From contig JBDHLD010000035.1 of NCBI GenBank assembly GCA_039586035.1, forward strand, positions 5,275 through 69,274: 64,000 bases of DNA. Direction: 5' to 3'. The position numbers and the translations under genes are program-made. Positions 8,555-18,113 of the stretch are shown one piece after another (within the stretch, counting starts at the first letter, position 1; every line of letters begins with the position of its first letter). Origin of the DNA: JBDHHQ01 sp039586035 (lineage in GTDB: Bacteria > Gemmatimonadota > Gemmatimonadetes > Longimicrobiales > Gaopeijiaceae). The notes under the pieces are model-generated. The model saw only the letters and a list, made by a program, of their open reading frames with translations. It made no database searches and was not told the origin of the DNA.

Positions 8555-9619
8555 TCATGACAGGACGAGCGCCGCGACGACGGTCGCGTAGATTATCAAT
8601 ACGAGCGCGCTCTCGAAACCGATGTTCCCGATGCCGTGACGCTCGCGCCTCAGAAGTCCCATCAGGAGCACGCCGGCCAACAAGATGCTGACGCCGTTCC
8701 AGATCAGCTCGTCGGGCCCGAGCGCCTCGTACAGAGACCCCTCCGTGAAGAGCACGTCTGAGACGGCCAGGAAGAGTACGTCGAAGGAATTGCCGCCGAG
8801 GATGTCGCCAACGGCCAGGGTCAGGGCGCCCCGACGTACGGCCGTTATGGCGATAACGAGCTCGGGAAGTGACGTCGAGATCGAGGTGAAGATTCCGCCG
8901 ACGACGCTTTCGTCGAGGTGTGTACGGCTCGATATCGAAATGCCGAACTCGGCGATGGCCCAGCCGGCCATTGCGACGACTGCGGCCAGGCCCAGGAAGA
9001 CCAACCAGTCGACCAAGGTGGCTTTCGACTTGACCGGTCGATCCCGAGACTCACGCTCAGTCTCACGCGTAAGGCGCGGATGCCACATGGGCTCTTCATG
9101 AGCCCGGTACACCAGACGTACGCCGAAGCCATAGGCGACTGGGAGGATGAGGGATGCAGGATGGATCCATCCCAGGGTCAAGGTTGGAACCGCGAACGCG
9201 ATCAGTGGAATCGCCAGCATGACGATGAGCAATGCGTTCTGCTGAAGATTCGCCTCGGAAGCGGCCGCGTGCTCGAGATTCGCCCGCCGGTAGACGATGT
9301 CCGCAAGCGCCAGGAAGACGGTCTGCGCCGCGATCCCACCGAGCCCATTGCTGGCGGCAAGGGACGCGTGGCCGGCTGCCGCCGCACGGCCCGACGCCAC
9401 GATGCCCGACAGAGACGTGCTCGCCCCGATGAACACCGCGCCCATGATGGCCTGGCCCAGCCCGGTCACTCTGGCCAGGTGTTCAGCGCGAATCGTCATC
9501 AGCACGCCGCACAGGCCAATTGCCGCGGCAGCGACGACAAACCCAACGATGCTAACGCTCAAAGACAACGCGCCGACTCCTCGGTTAGAGATGCCACCAG
9601 TCGCAGAGTGCAGGTGCAT
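8555..9619 (-). CDS. CaCA-family cation/Ca2+ exchanger
   Basis: An integral membrane antiporter of the sodium/calcium exchanger superfamily, with two homologous alpha repeats. The first contains VFIGASTSLSGIVASG and NGLGGIAAQ; the second contains FTSISTSLPELVIAITAVRR and GDILGGNSFDV, where the acidic residue and GN(S)xxN-like pattern bind the ion. About ten hydrophobic segments are visible, with a charged cytoplasmic loop in the middle (RLTRETERESRDRPVKSK). ATG 9619 gives 354 residues. A TTG at 9568, eight bases after GAGGAG and directly before the first membrane segment, is an equally good start. It stands alone and diverges from the gene at 9998. Confidence 0.88.
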   Translation of the reverse strand: MHLHSATGGISNRGVGALSLSVSIVGFVVAAAAIGLCGVLMTIRAEHLARVTGLGQAIMGAVFIGASTSLSGIVASGRAAAAGHASLAASNGLGGIAAQTVFLALADIVYRRANLEHAAASEANLQQNALLIVMLAIPLIAFAVPTLTLGWIHPASLILPVAYGFGVRLVYRAHEEPMWHPRLTRETERESRDRPVKSKATLVDWLVFLGLAAVVAMAGWAIAEFGISISSRTHLDESVVGGIFTSISTSLPELVIAITAVRRGALTLAVGDILGGNSFDVLFLAVSDVLFTEGSLYEALGPDELIWNGVSILLAGVLLMGLLRRERHGIGNIGFESALVLIIYATVVAALVLS

Positions 9620-9997
9620 CTGACGGATAGGACAGCCAAGAGGGCTCGCGAGGCAAGAGGCCAGGACCGAGATCACTCCCTCGCCTCCAATGCGCAACGG
9701 CCAACCCGGTGACCAGCGCTCCACGCCCTACCCCCCGCCACCAGTCAGGCGAGCTTCAAGCATCCTTGGATCGGCTGGTCGGGTCGGACCCGGAATCGCG
9801 AGCGGGTCGCTCCAGGGGCCCGGGGTGCTCCAGGGGAATCGTCGACACAGGAGCTGCACCCGACGACTTGCGAGGAAGGGGCCGGTCAGCGATCCGTGTA
9901 TCCCAGAACGCAACGTGGGTCGGCCAGGGTCGTTCGTCGTGCCGACGAGTCACCGAACACAAGCATCTCACCGGACACAGCATCGAGGGAGGGGACC
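9620..9997. other. Divergent intergenic region
   Basis: About 380 bases between the divergent exchanger and NTF2-like genes. It probably holds both promoters, but I see no clear -35/-10 pair, operator palindrome or small gene in it. Confidence 0.4.
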
Positions 9998-10435
9998 ATG
10001 GACAACAGGGTAGATCGTCGAGCGTGGGGCATCGCGATGGCGTTGTTGGTCACCCCACTGCCGCTCGCCGCTCAGTTCGTCGGACCCGAGGCCGACGCGG
10101 TTCGCGTTCGCGAGACGGCCTTCGCCCAGACTATGGCGGACAGAGATCTGGAGGCGTTCCTTTCGTTCGTCGATCCCGAGGCGGTGTTCTTCAACGGAAA
10201 CGAGCCGCTCCGCGGAATCGCCGCCATCGAGGAAGCATGGAGCGCGTTTTTCGAGGGTCCCACGGCTCCGTTCTCATGGAGACCGGATCTCGTGCAGGTG
10301 CTCGAATCCGGAGACCTCGCGTTCAGCTCCGGGCCGGTGATGGCACCGACCGGCGAGGAAGTGGGTCGGTTCAACTCGATCTGGCGCAGGAATGCGGACG
10401 GCGTTTGGCGGGTAGTGTTCGACAAGGGATCGTGA
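9998..10435 (+). CDS. Secreted NTF2-like (SnoaL/DUF4440) protein
   Basis: A 145-residue protein from ATG 9998, preceded by GGGAGGGG four bases upstream. The first ~27 residues are a Sec signal (AWGIAMALLVTPLPLAAQF). The rest has the NTF2-like fold pattern of DUF4440/SnoaL proteins: a helix with AFAQTMADRDLEAFLSFVD, EAVFFNGNEPLRG, a second helix AAIEEAWSAFFEG, then paired strands ending FNSIWRRNADGVWRVVFDKG. Such proteins are small isomerases, hydrolases or ligand-binding proteins; no catalytic residue can be assigned here. Located 67 bases before a TPR protein on the same strand. Confidence 0.85.
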   Translation: MDNRVDRRAWGIAMALLVTPLPLAAQFVGPEADAVRVRETAFAQTMADRDLEAFLSFVDPEAVFFNGNEPLRGIAAIEEAWSAFFEGPTAPFSWRPDLVQVLESGDLAFSSGPVMAPTGEEVGRFNSIWRRNADGVWRVVFDKGS

Positions 10436-10502
10436 GACGGCGACCACTCCTCCGCCGATTTTCGCACTTGCCCGGCCTCGGCTCGATCGGGATCATAGAT
10501 AC

Positions 10503-12800
10503 ATGAGCGAAGAGCCGAGAAGCGTGTTCGATGCTCTGCGCCAGCGGCGGATGTTCCATTGGCTGCTCGCCTACGCGGCCGGCGCCTGGGCCGTTGCGGA
10601 AGCTACGGGGTTCGCGATCGACAACTACGATCTGCCTCGCCCCCTTCTCGACGTGGTGCTGTTCCTCATCGGGATCTTCCTGCCCATCACCGTCGTGCTC
10701 GTCTGGTATCACGGGCATCAGGGCCGCCAGCGGATCACGCGGTCGGAAGGGACGATACTGGCCATCCTGCTGACGTTGGCCGCTGTCGGCAGCTACCGGA
10801 TCGCCACGTCTGAAAGCGGACTGGCCGGGGCGAGGGTCACGGACGGGGAGGTTTTCGTCGATCTGGGCGAGAGCTCCGTGGCCGTCTTCCCGTTCTACAA
10901 CACTCTGCCGGGTGCGGAGTTCGAGTGGCTGGGCCGCGGCCTTGCCGAGATGCTCGCGACGCACATGGCGCAGATCGACGGTCTCCGAGTCGTCAGCGGT
11001 CAGCGGATCTTCGACCTCCTTCGACAACAGGGCATCGAGCGATCCGCGGGCGTCCCGGACGGGATGGAGCTCCGGATCACGCGCTTGGCAGGGGCCCGGA
11101 CGATGGTGAACGGGCGGATCCAGGGGAGCCCGGATCAGCTATCGATCGACGCCAAGCTCACGGACGTGCATACCGGCGAGATCCTCGCCAGCATCGAGGT
11201 ACGTGGCCGCGACGTGTTCACGCTGGTCGATCGGGTGTCGGAACGCCTGTGTAGCGAAGTCGGGGGCGTCAGGGTCGCGAGCGTCGATCTGGTGCCCGTG
11301 ACCGACCTGACCACCGCCAACATTCAGGCGTTCGCCGAGTACCAGCTGGGCCGCGAGGCTCAGGAGCGGTGGCTGCATCACGATGCCATCGACCATCTGC
11401 GGCGCGCGATCGAGCTGGACTCGACCTTTGCCAAGGCCTACCTGCACCTGGGTGTCGCGTTGGCCCAGGTCGGAGGCGTCAGCGATGCCACCCAGGCTTT
11501 CCAGGCCGCGAAAGACCACCGCAGGGCTGCTTCGGAACGGGACCGGCTGTTCATCGACGGTGTCTTGTCCCTCAACCAGGATCCGAGGGCGGGCGCCGCG
11601 ATGCTGCGCGAGCTGCTCCGCAAATACCCCGATGAGCGGTACGGTCGGCTCGTCCTTGCCTCGCACCTGGCCGTACGCAATCCGGGGGATTCCGAGGCGC
11701 GACAGTTGATCAGAGAGGCCATCGCGCTGGACCCCTTCTACGCGGCGGGATACAACAACCTCGCGTACCAGGAGTTGGCCGCCGGCAACGTCGTCGCCGC
11801 CGACTCGCTCAGCGACCGGTACATCGAGCTGGAGCCCGATCAGCCGAACCCGCTGGACACGAAGGGCGAGATCCTGGAGCACACGGGCCGTCACGCCGAG
11901 GCGCGCGCATCGTATCGAGAGGCTTTGCGCCTGAGGCCGGATTTCTTCGCGTCCCTCATCCACATCGTGCGCTCCTACCTGACAGAAGACAGTCCCTCGG
12001 CTGCCCGAGCGGAATTGGAGGACTTTCTGGAGTCCCCGGCCATCGAAACCCGAGTCGAAGCACGGCTGTTGATGGGTGACACATACGTCTGGGAGGGAGC
12101 GCTGGACGAGGGGACGGCGAGGTACGAGGCAGCGGATCGGGAGGCAGTCGAGTCGCACCGCCAAGACCTGAGGCTGCGGCCTCTCACCGAGCTCGTCCGC
12201 GTGTACCTGGATCAGAAGCGATTCGTGGACGCCGACTCCGTGATGGTCCGGGTCGAGAGCGTGGATCCGAATTACCCGTTCGGCTTCACGGTACGCTTCG
12301 AGACCCTGGCCGAGGCGGGGGACTGGGAAGGCCTGGTGGCCCTGCGAGACGAAGTCGAGGAGTTCTACGCTTCGGATCCTGACCGCCGTCTACTCGTTGG
12401 AGAGATGGTTGGACGGACCGAGATGCGCCTGGCGTTCGCGCGAGGTGACTACGAGCAAGTCCTCGAGATCGCGGAATCCATGGGGACGGTCCCGCCCGGA
12501 AGCCTGTATGGTTGGCCCCTCCTGCGCTCCATGCTTTCGCTCGGGCAAACGGAGACAGTGTTGGACGTGGTGCGTTCGCTCCTCCGACCGGACATCTTCG
12601 ACCGTCCCGCTCGCTTCAGTCCCCTACCTTACCGACGTCTCCAGTACCTCGAGGGCCGAGCCCTCGAAGCGGCAGGTGACACAGCGGGCGCGGTGGCCGT
12701 GTACGAGGCGTTCATCGAGGGCTTCGGAGACGGGGTAGCGAAGGTACCGTTCGTGGCCGACGCCCCCGAGCGCTTGCGGTTGCTGCGCTCCACCCAGTAG
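10503..12800 (+). CDS. Membrane-anchored FlgO-like/TPR protein
   Basis: A 765-residue protein. The N-terminus has three hydrophobic segments (around residues 16-36, 47-68 and 80-98), the arrangement found in front of TPR arrays in related proteins where it replaces a kinase or response-regulator output domain. Residues ~120-255 match a FlgO/TolB-like domain (SVAVFPFYN, EWLGRGLAEMLATHMAQ, GLRVVSGQRI, VNGRIQG, ASIEVRG). The remaining two thirds are TPR repeats (e.g. AIELDSTFAKAYLHLGVAL, AGYNNLAYQELAAGN). It is probably a scaffold or sensor on the cytoplasmic membrane; partner and function are unknown. ATG 10503 lacks a strong ribosome site. Confidence 0.8.
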   Translation: MSEEPRSVFDALRQRRMFHWLLAYAAGAWAVAEATGFAIDNYDLPRPLLDVVLFLIGIFLPITVVLVWYHGHQGRQRITRSEGTILAILLTLAAVGSYRIATSESGLAGARVTDGEVFVDLGESSVAVFPFYNTLPGAEFEWLGRGLAEMLATHMAQIDGLRVVSGQRIFDLLRQQGIERSAGVPDGMELRITRLAGARTMVNGRIQGSPDQLSIDAKLTDVHTGEILASIEVRGRDVFTLVDRVSERLCSEVGGVRVASVDLVPVTDLTTANIQAFAEYQLGREAQERWLHHDAIDHLRRAIELDSTFAKAYLHLGVALAQVGGVSDATQAFQAAKDHRRAASERDRLFIDGVLSLNQDPRAGAAMLRELLRKYPDERYGRLVLASHLAVRNPGDSEARQLIREAIALDPFYAAGYNNLAYQELAAGNVVAADSLSDRYIELEPDQPNPLDTKGEILEHTGRHAEARASYREALRLRPDFFASLIHIVRSYLTEDSPSAARAELEDFLESPAIETRVEARLLMGDTYVWEGALDEGTARYEAADREAVESHRQDLRLRPLTELVRVYLDQKRFVDADSVMVRVESVDPNYPFGFTVRFETLAEAGDWEGLVALRDEVEEFYASDPDRRLLVGEMVGRTEMRLAFARGDYEQVLEIAESMGTVPPGSLYGWPLLRSMLSLGQTETVLDVVRSLLRPDIFDRPARFSPLPYRRLQYLEGRALEAAGDTAGAVAVYEAFIEGFGDGVAKVPFVADAPERLRLLRSTQ

Positions 12801-12952
12801 GGATCGCGCGCCTTTTGGAGACGCCCCCCACCGCGCTTGGTGACCCGTCGTTGTCCGGTTTCGAGGCCAATCTGCGCATGAAGGGCCGAACGCGCCGTCC
12901 CGCCTGAAGACCGCGGCTCGGAGGTCCCTTGATCGCAAGACGGAGTCACACC

Positions 12953-14578
12953 ATGGACGCCCCAAGACAGATTGCCTCGACGCTCACGCTCTGCGCCGTT
13001 CTCGCCGCCACCACGAGCCTGCCCTCGGCGGCGCAGGAGACAGGTCACGCCGGGCACTCGACCTCTGCCGAGGTGGCGGTGCCCACGGACCAGGAAGGTC
13101 GGCCGCCCCTGTACGACGACCTCGGGGACCACCACTACCCGATCACCACATCGGCTCCCGAAGCCCAGGCTTACTTCGACCAGGGGCTTCGTCTCTACTA
13201 CGCCTTCAACCACGCTGAGGCGATTCGCGCGTTCAACGAGGCCGAGCGACTCGATCCCGCGTGCGCGCTCTGCCCCTGGGGTGAGGCGCTCGCGCGAGGC
13301 CCGAACATCAACCTTCCGATGGACGCCGAGAACGCGCACGCCGCCTTCGACGCGATCCAGCGCGCGAGTGCACTGCGCGAGCGCGCCTCGGAGAAGGAGC
13401 GCGACCTGATCGACGCGCTCGCGACACGGTACGCGGCCGAGGCTCCGGACGACCGGGCCACTCTCGACTCGACCTACGCCCAAGCGATGGGACGCCTGCT
13501 CGAGAGGTACCCTGACGATCCCGAGATCGCGGTCCTGTACGGCGAAGCTCTCATGGATCTTCGTCCCTGGGACTACTGGACGTCACGCGAGAAGCTCGAG
13601 CCCAGTATCGCCCGGGCCGTCGAGCTGCTCAGCCGGGTCAGCGACGCCGATCCGAAGCACCCCGGAGCCTGCCACTTCTTCATCCACGCCGTCGAGGAGA
13701 ACGAGCCCGAGCGGGCGGTCCCGTGTGCCGAGCGGCTCGCGGGTCTCATGCCCGGCGCCGGCCACCTCGTGCACATGCCCGGTCACATCTACATCCGGGT
13801 GGGCCGCTACGCCGACGCGATCGAGGCCAACCGGCACGCGGTTCACGCCGATGAGACCTACATCCAGGACCAGAGGCCGGGCGCGGGCATGTACACACTC
13901 GGGTACTACCCACACAACTACGACTTCCTGGCGTTCGCGGCGCTCATGGCGGGCAACGAGGGACAGTCGGTGGAGGCCGCGGACAAGGTCGCGGAGCTCA
14001 TCCCTGCCGAGATGATCGGCACTCCGGGCATGGGCTTCCTCGAGCACTGGGCCACGCGCCATCTCCAGGTGCGCGTGCGCTTCGCTCGGTGGGACGAGAT
14101 CCTCGGGACGCCCGAGCCCGCAGCCGAGCTGGCCCACGCCCGCGCCGTTTGGCACTTCGCCCGAGGTCGCGCCATGGCGGCCGGGGGGCGGCTGGACGAG
14201 GCGCAGGCCGAGCTCGAGGGCCTCCGCGCCGAGCTGAAGAGCCCTCGCCTGGACGGTCTGCGCCTGGAGTTCAATCAATCGCGCGACGTCCTCGCGATCG
14301 CCGAAGATCTTCTGGTCGGCCGGATCGAGGCGGCGCGGGGCGAGTGGGACCAAGCCATTGCGGCGCTCGAGGAGGCCGTGGCTCACGAAGACGCCTTGCT
14401 CTACGGTGAGCCCCCGGAGTGGACCGTGCCGGCACGGCAGGATCTGGCGGAGGTGCTACTCGATGCGGGGCGCACTGCGGACGCCATCCGGGTGTTCGAG
14501 GAGGATCTGGATCGCTTCCCCCGCAACGTATGGTCGGAGCGGGGACTGGAATCGGCGCGGGAAACGGCGAGCCGGTAG
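12953..14578 (+). CDS. Secreted TPR-repeat protein
   Basis: A 541-residue protein from ATG 12953, seven bases after GGAG. The N-terminus is a signal peptide (TLTLCAVLAATTSLPSAAQ) followed by a His-rich GHAGHS patch. The body belongs to a TPR-containing family often annotated only as tetratricopeptide repeat protein, with recurring conserved blocks: FDQGLRLYYAFNHAEAIRAF, DPACALCPWGEALA (a CxxC), HPGACHFFIHAVEEN, HLVHMPGHIYIRVGRYADAI. The many conserved His and the CxxC could bind metal, but no enzyme is known. Exported, possibly periplasmic. Confidence 0.85.
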   Translation: MDAPRQIASTLTLCAVLAATTSLPSAAQETGHAGHSTSAEVAVPTDQEGRPPLYDDLGDHHYPITTSAPEAQAYFDQGLRLYYAFNHAEAIRAFNEAERLDPACALCPWGEALARGPNINLPMDAENAHAAFDAIQRASALRERASEKERDLIDALATRYAAEAPDDRATLDSTYAQAMGRLLERYPDDPEIAVLYGEALMDLRPWDYWTSREKLEPSIARAVELLSRVSDADPKHPGACHFFIHAVEENEPERAVPCAERLAGLMPGAGHLVHMPGHIYIRVGRYADAIEANRHAVHADETYIQDQRPGAGMYTLGYYPHNYDFLAFAALMAGNEGQSVEAADKVAELIPAEMIGTPGMGFLEHWATRHLQVRVRFARWDEILGTPEPAAELAHARAVWHFARGRAMAAGGRLDEAQAELEGLRAELKSPRLDGLRLEFNQSRDVLAIAEDLLVGRIEAARGEWDQAIAALEEAVAHEDALLYGEPPEWTVPARQDLAEVLLDAGRTADAIRVFEEDLDRFPRNVWSERGLESARETASR

Positions 14579-14652
14579 CCGTCCGAAGGAGCGTCGTTCG
14601 CGCACCTGTTGGCGCACTTGAGGTCGGGAGCTCCACCATCCCATCTTCCTGG

Positions 14653-16224
14653 ATGGTGAACGTGATACCCGATCTGTCGGCTGCGCGCACCGGGGCTCGA
14701 CTGCTCGGAAGATTGCCGCGGTTTCTTCGCCAATCGCTGGACCTGAGCGAAGCCAGGCAGATCCTGGCAAGCCGCCTCGAGACCCGGCAGGCGAGGTTCC
14801 TTCGGCTGGTCCGTGCCTCCCGGGAGCATCCCTATCGACGGCTGCTCGACCATGTAGGCTGCGGGTTCGGCGACGTTCGAGAGTTGGTAGAGACGGAGGG
14901 GCTGGAAGGAGCCCTGGCCTCCCTCCTCGACAAGGGAGTCTACCTGTCGGTGGAGGAGTTCAAGGGCCGGGTGCCAGTGAAACGCGGCAGCCTCTCGTTT
15001 GCCTCCGCCGAGTTGCCCGCCCAAAACCCCCTCTGCCAGGCCCACCTTTCGGTTCAAAGCAGCGGAAGCCGTGGCCGCTCTGGGCCGGTCCTCATGGACC
15101 TGGCCTACGTCCGGGCGTGTGCGGTGAACGCGGCGTTGGCTCTGGATGCCCGCGGAGGGAGCGACTGGCTGAAGGCGGACTGGGAGACTCCTGGCGGATC
15201 ACGCTTCAGGCTGCTCAAGTACAGCTGTTTCGGGGCACCGCCGGTGCGGTGGTTTTCGCAGCTGGACCCCGATGCGTCGCAGCTGCACCCCCTTCACCGG
15301 TGGAGCCGGCGCGCCATGCGGTGGGGAAGTCGGATCTCTGGCGTGCGTCTTCCTGCACCGGTCCATGCTTCGGTGGACGACCCGGTCCTCATCGCGGAGT
15401 GGGCCCGGGGCGTCGTGCGAGAGGGGCAGACCCCTCACCTCTTCACCTTTCCCAGCTCTGCCGTCTGTTTGTGCCATAGCGCATCGGAAGCCGGGATCGA
15501 GCTGGACGGTCTCCAGCTGACCATCTCAGGAGAGCCCATCACAGAGGCACGACTGAGAACCATCCGGAAGGCCGGCGCTAGCGCCGTGCCACGTTACGGC
15601 ACGATGGAGTGTGGCCCCATCGGTTACGGGTGTCTGGCACCGGAAGCCACCGACGATGTGCATGTGCAGCGGGATCTCCACGGCTTGATCCAAGCCGAGG
15701 GCGGGGGCGAACAGTGGGGGCTTCGGCCGTCGGCCCTCTTCATCACGACGCTCCATGCGGCCGCGCCATTCTTCATGCTCAACGTCTCCATGGGCGACCA
15801 GGGCATCATGGAAGAGCGCTCTTGCGGCTGCCCATTGGAGGACGAGGGCTGGCCCACCCACCTTCACGGCGTCCGCAGCTTCGAGAAGCTTACCGGAAGC
15901 GGAATGACGTTCCTGGACACCGACGTCATCACGGTGTTGGAGGAGCATCTGCCGTCCGTCTTCGGGGGCGCGCCGACCGACTATCAGCTCATGGAGAGTG
16001 AGACCGAACAGGGCCACGCGGTGCTTTCGCTCCTGGTCCACCCCGATCTGGGCCCCCTCGACCCACGTGCGGTCTCCGAGAGCTTCCTCTCTGCGCTAGG
16101 AGCTCAGAACTCGGAGAATCGCCTCATGGAGATGGCTTGGCGCAACAGTGGTATCCTGAGGGTCGAGCGCCGAGCGCCCCGAAAGACCCGCTCCGGCAAG
16201 ATCCTCCATCTACACGTCGAGTGA
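14653..16224 (+). CDS. PaaK-like adenylate-forming enzyme
   Basis: A 523-residue protein of the phenylacetate-CoA ligase/coenzyme F390 synthetase-like branch of adenylating enzymes. Visible are the ATP-binding loop QSSGSRGRSGPV, the core motif PRYGTMECGPIGYGC (like YG.TE.G), a Cys-rich segment RSCGCPLEDEG, FLDTDVI (the ribose-binding Asp position), and the C-terminal flexible lid ending RKTRSGKILHL with the catalytic Lys. It should activate a carboxylate with ATP; the acceptor (CoA, protein or amine) is unknown. ATG 14653 is the first start that fits after the preceding stop, although its ribosome site is weak. No biosynthetic neighbours reveal its pathway. Confidence 0.8.
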   Translation: MVNVIPDLSAARTGARLLGRLPRFLRQSLDLSEARQILASRLETRQARFLRLVRASREHPYRRLLDHVGCGFGDVRELVETEGLEGALASLLDKGVYLSVEEFKGRVPVKRGSLSFASAELPAQNPLCQAHLSVQSSGSRGRSGPVLMDLAYVRACAVNAALALDARGGSDWLKADWETPGGSRFRLLKYSCFGAPPVRWFSQLDPDASQLHPLHRWSRRAMRWGSRISGVRLPAPVHASVDDPVLIAEWARGVVREGQTPHLFTFPSSAVCLCHSASEAGIELDGLQLTISGEPITEARLRTIRKAGASAVPRYGTMECGPIGYGCLAPEATDDVHVQRDLHGLIQAEGGGEQWGLRPSALFITTLHAAAPFFMLNVSMGDQGIMEERSCGCPLEDEGWPTHLHGVRSFEKLTGSGMTFLDTDVITVLEEHLPSVFGGAPTDYQLMESETEQGHAVLSLLVHPDLGPLDPRAVSESFLSALGAQNSENRLMEMAWRNSGILRVERRAPRKTRSGKILHLHVE

Positions 16225-16313
16225 CGGTCAGGGCGTGGCTTGGAGGACGCATCGAACGCCTCCTCAATGATCGGCGCACGTGGTCGCTCGAGCTTGCCCG
16301 CGCGGATTCAGCC

Positions 16314-17762
16314 CTACCGCTCCGACACCGGCGCCCCCATCTCACTGGCATACGCCGCCCGAAGCGCCTGGTGGTACTGATCGAGCAACCCGGCAAGGGT
16401 GCGGTGCTCCTCCTCCACGGCCTCCCGGAGGTCGGGTCGGGTCAGGAAGTCGTACAGCACGGACGACATGATCTCGGCGCTGACCCGGAAGCCCGTGTGG
16501 CCGATCTCGCTGAACGTATCGTTCAACATGCCGCGGGTGTGGTTCGCTTCCGTCGAGCTGAACACGCTGATGCCGATGCCCGGAATGTCCTTCGTCACGA
16601 CTCCGGTTTCCTCGTATCCGGCGGGACGCCTGGGCTCCGGACTGATGTTCGGCGCGTCGAGCTCCTGGGCGTAGGCGAACGAGAGCTCCTGCAACGTCCC
16701 GAGGGAGATGCCGTCGCGGTACTCACCGTAGCGGTCGATCTCGACTTCGGTGCCCGTGGCCAGCGCGGCGCCCCGGGCAGCATCATCCATCATCTTGTTG
16801 ATGTGCTCGAGGTACACCGGATCCGGATAGCGGATGTAGTAGTCCACCACGGCCCGTTGCGGCACCACGTTGGGAGCGTCACCCCCCTCCGGGATCACCC
16901 CCTGGATCGACGCCTCCGGACGCAGCGTCGAGCGCAATCCGTCGACCAGGGTGAAGAAGTGGACGGCCGCCTCGAGGGCGTTCCGGCCGTGCCAGGACGA
17001 CATCTGATGGGACGCCTTTCCGCGGAACGTGTACTTGACCTCGTTGATGTTCAGGCAGCAGCTGCCGAAGCCGGGCAGGGCCCGGGACGTCTGGGTGACG
17101 CCATGGCTCCGGATCAGGATGTCGGCGCCGTCGAAGACCCCGGCCTCGTGCATGATGACCTTGGCGGGAGGGCCCACCTCTTCGGCCGGCGTCCCGTAGA
17201 TGCGAATTCGTCCCGGCGTGCCCGACGCGCTCATATGCTCGGCCATGGCGAACGCCGAGGCGAACACGATGGGCGTCTGCGCGTTGTGCTGATCGCCGTG
17301 GTAGGGTCCGTCCGCGTCGCGGAGCGCGTCGTACTCGCCGATCAGCCCGAGCATGAGGCCATCGGCGCCGGCCGGGGCCGTCCAGGTGGCGACGAAGGCC
17401 GTCTCGAGACCGGCCACCCCCACTTCCACTTCCCACCCTCGCTCCCGCAGGACGCCGGTGAGCGTGTCGACCGCCAGGAACTCCTCCCAGCCCACCTCCG
17501 GGTTGTGTCCGATGAAGTCGCTCAGCGCCTGCATCTCCGACTCCCAGAGCTCGGTCGTGCGACGCACCAGGGCGTCGCGGTCCGCGTCGTTCCTTCCCGC
17601 CAGCTCGCGTGCCCTGCCCGTCGGATCGAGGCGAGCCTGCAGCTCGTCGATCTGCCGCACGATGTCGCGTGCGGCCGCGCGCTCGGTCACGGTGGTCTGG
17701 GCGAGGACCGGGATGGGGACCGTCAGAAGCGTCGACAAGAACAAGAGGCGGAGGGCCGGCAT
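16314..17762 (-). CDS. Exported M20-family amidohydrolase (AbgB-like)
   Basis: A 482-residue protein from ATG 17762, seven bases after GGAG. It starts with a signal peptide (LLFLSTLLTVPIPVLAQ). The M20D/aminobenzoyl-glutamate hydrolase pattern is complete: DGLMLGLIGEYDAL, YHGDQHN for the metal region, GTPAEE with the catalytic Glu pair, LIRSHGVTQ, FRGKASHQMSSWHGRNALEA at the dimerisation domain, and the metal His near SSTEANHTRG. The family cleaves amide bonds of N-acyl or p-aminobenzoyl amino acids. The classical HGCGHN motif is changed to HGDQHN, so metal geometry may differ. Monocistronic on the minus strand. Confidence 0.88.
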   Translation of the reverse strand: MPALRLLFLSTLLTVPIPVLAQTTVTERAAARDIVRQIDELQARLDPTGRARELAGRNDADRDALVRRTTELWESEMQALSDFIGHNPEVGWEEFLAVDTLTGVLRERGWEVEVGVAGLETAFVATWTAPAGADGLMLGLIGEYDALRDADGPYHGDQHNAQTPIVFASAFAMAEHMSASGTPGRIRIYGTPAEEVGPPAKVIMHEAGVFDGADILIRSHGVTQTSRALPGFGSCCLNINEVKYTFRGKASHQMSSWHGRNALEAAVHFFTLVDGLRSTLRPEASIQGVIPEGGDAPNVVPQRAVVDYYIRYPDPVYLEHINKMMDDAARGAALATGTEVEIDRYGEYRDGISLGTLQELSFAYAQELDAPNISPEPRRPAGYEETGVVTKDIPGIGISVFSSTEANHTRGMLNDTFSEIGHTGFRVSAEIMSSVLYDFLTRPDLREAVEEEHRTLAGLLDQYHQALRAAYASEMGAPVSER

Positions 17763-18113
17763 GGTGTGACTCCGAATCGGTGGTTCCATTGAGAGCGGTA
17801 GGCCCAAGCTAACGGTCGCGGCGCACTGCCGTCGACGCTCGGTTTGGACCAAAGGGGCAGCTAGCGCGTGGTCCCCGTTGGCTTCACACGCGCCTTCCGA
17901 CTTTGACTCCGATTGCCGCATCTCCCGAGCCGGAAGCCGCGATTGCGCCAGCTTGCGCCTGGACCTAACATCGGCGCCCCGAGCTCCCAGCGAATCGACC
18001 CGGTACGGTCGAGCAGGTCCACCAACGTCCGAGCGCCGATGGGTCGAGACGCTTCCCGCTGCGTACCAATGGCCCCCGTAGGCCAACGGACGCCTTGAAT
18101 CCGGAGGTTGGAG
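17763..18113. other. Divergent intergenic region
   Basis: About 350 bases between the divergent M20 gene and the next gene. Nothing beyond ordinary GC-rich intergenic sequence was recognised. Confidence 0.35.

Noticed and set aside
16137..17792. Long plus-strand open frame (551 codons) opposite the M20 amidohydrolase
   Set aside because: It is antisense to a clear family protein, has no ribosome site, and its composition (Arg/Val/His/Gly) is that of a GC-rich shadow frame.
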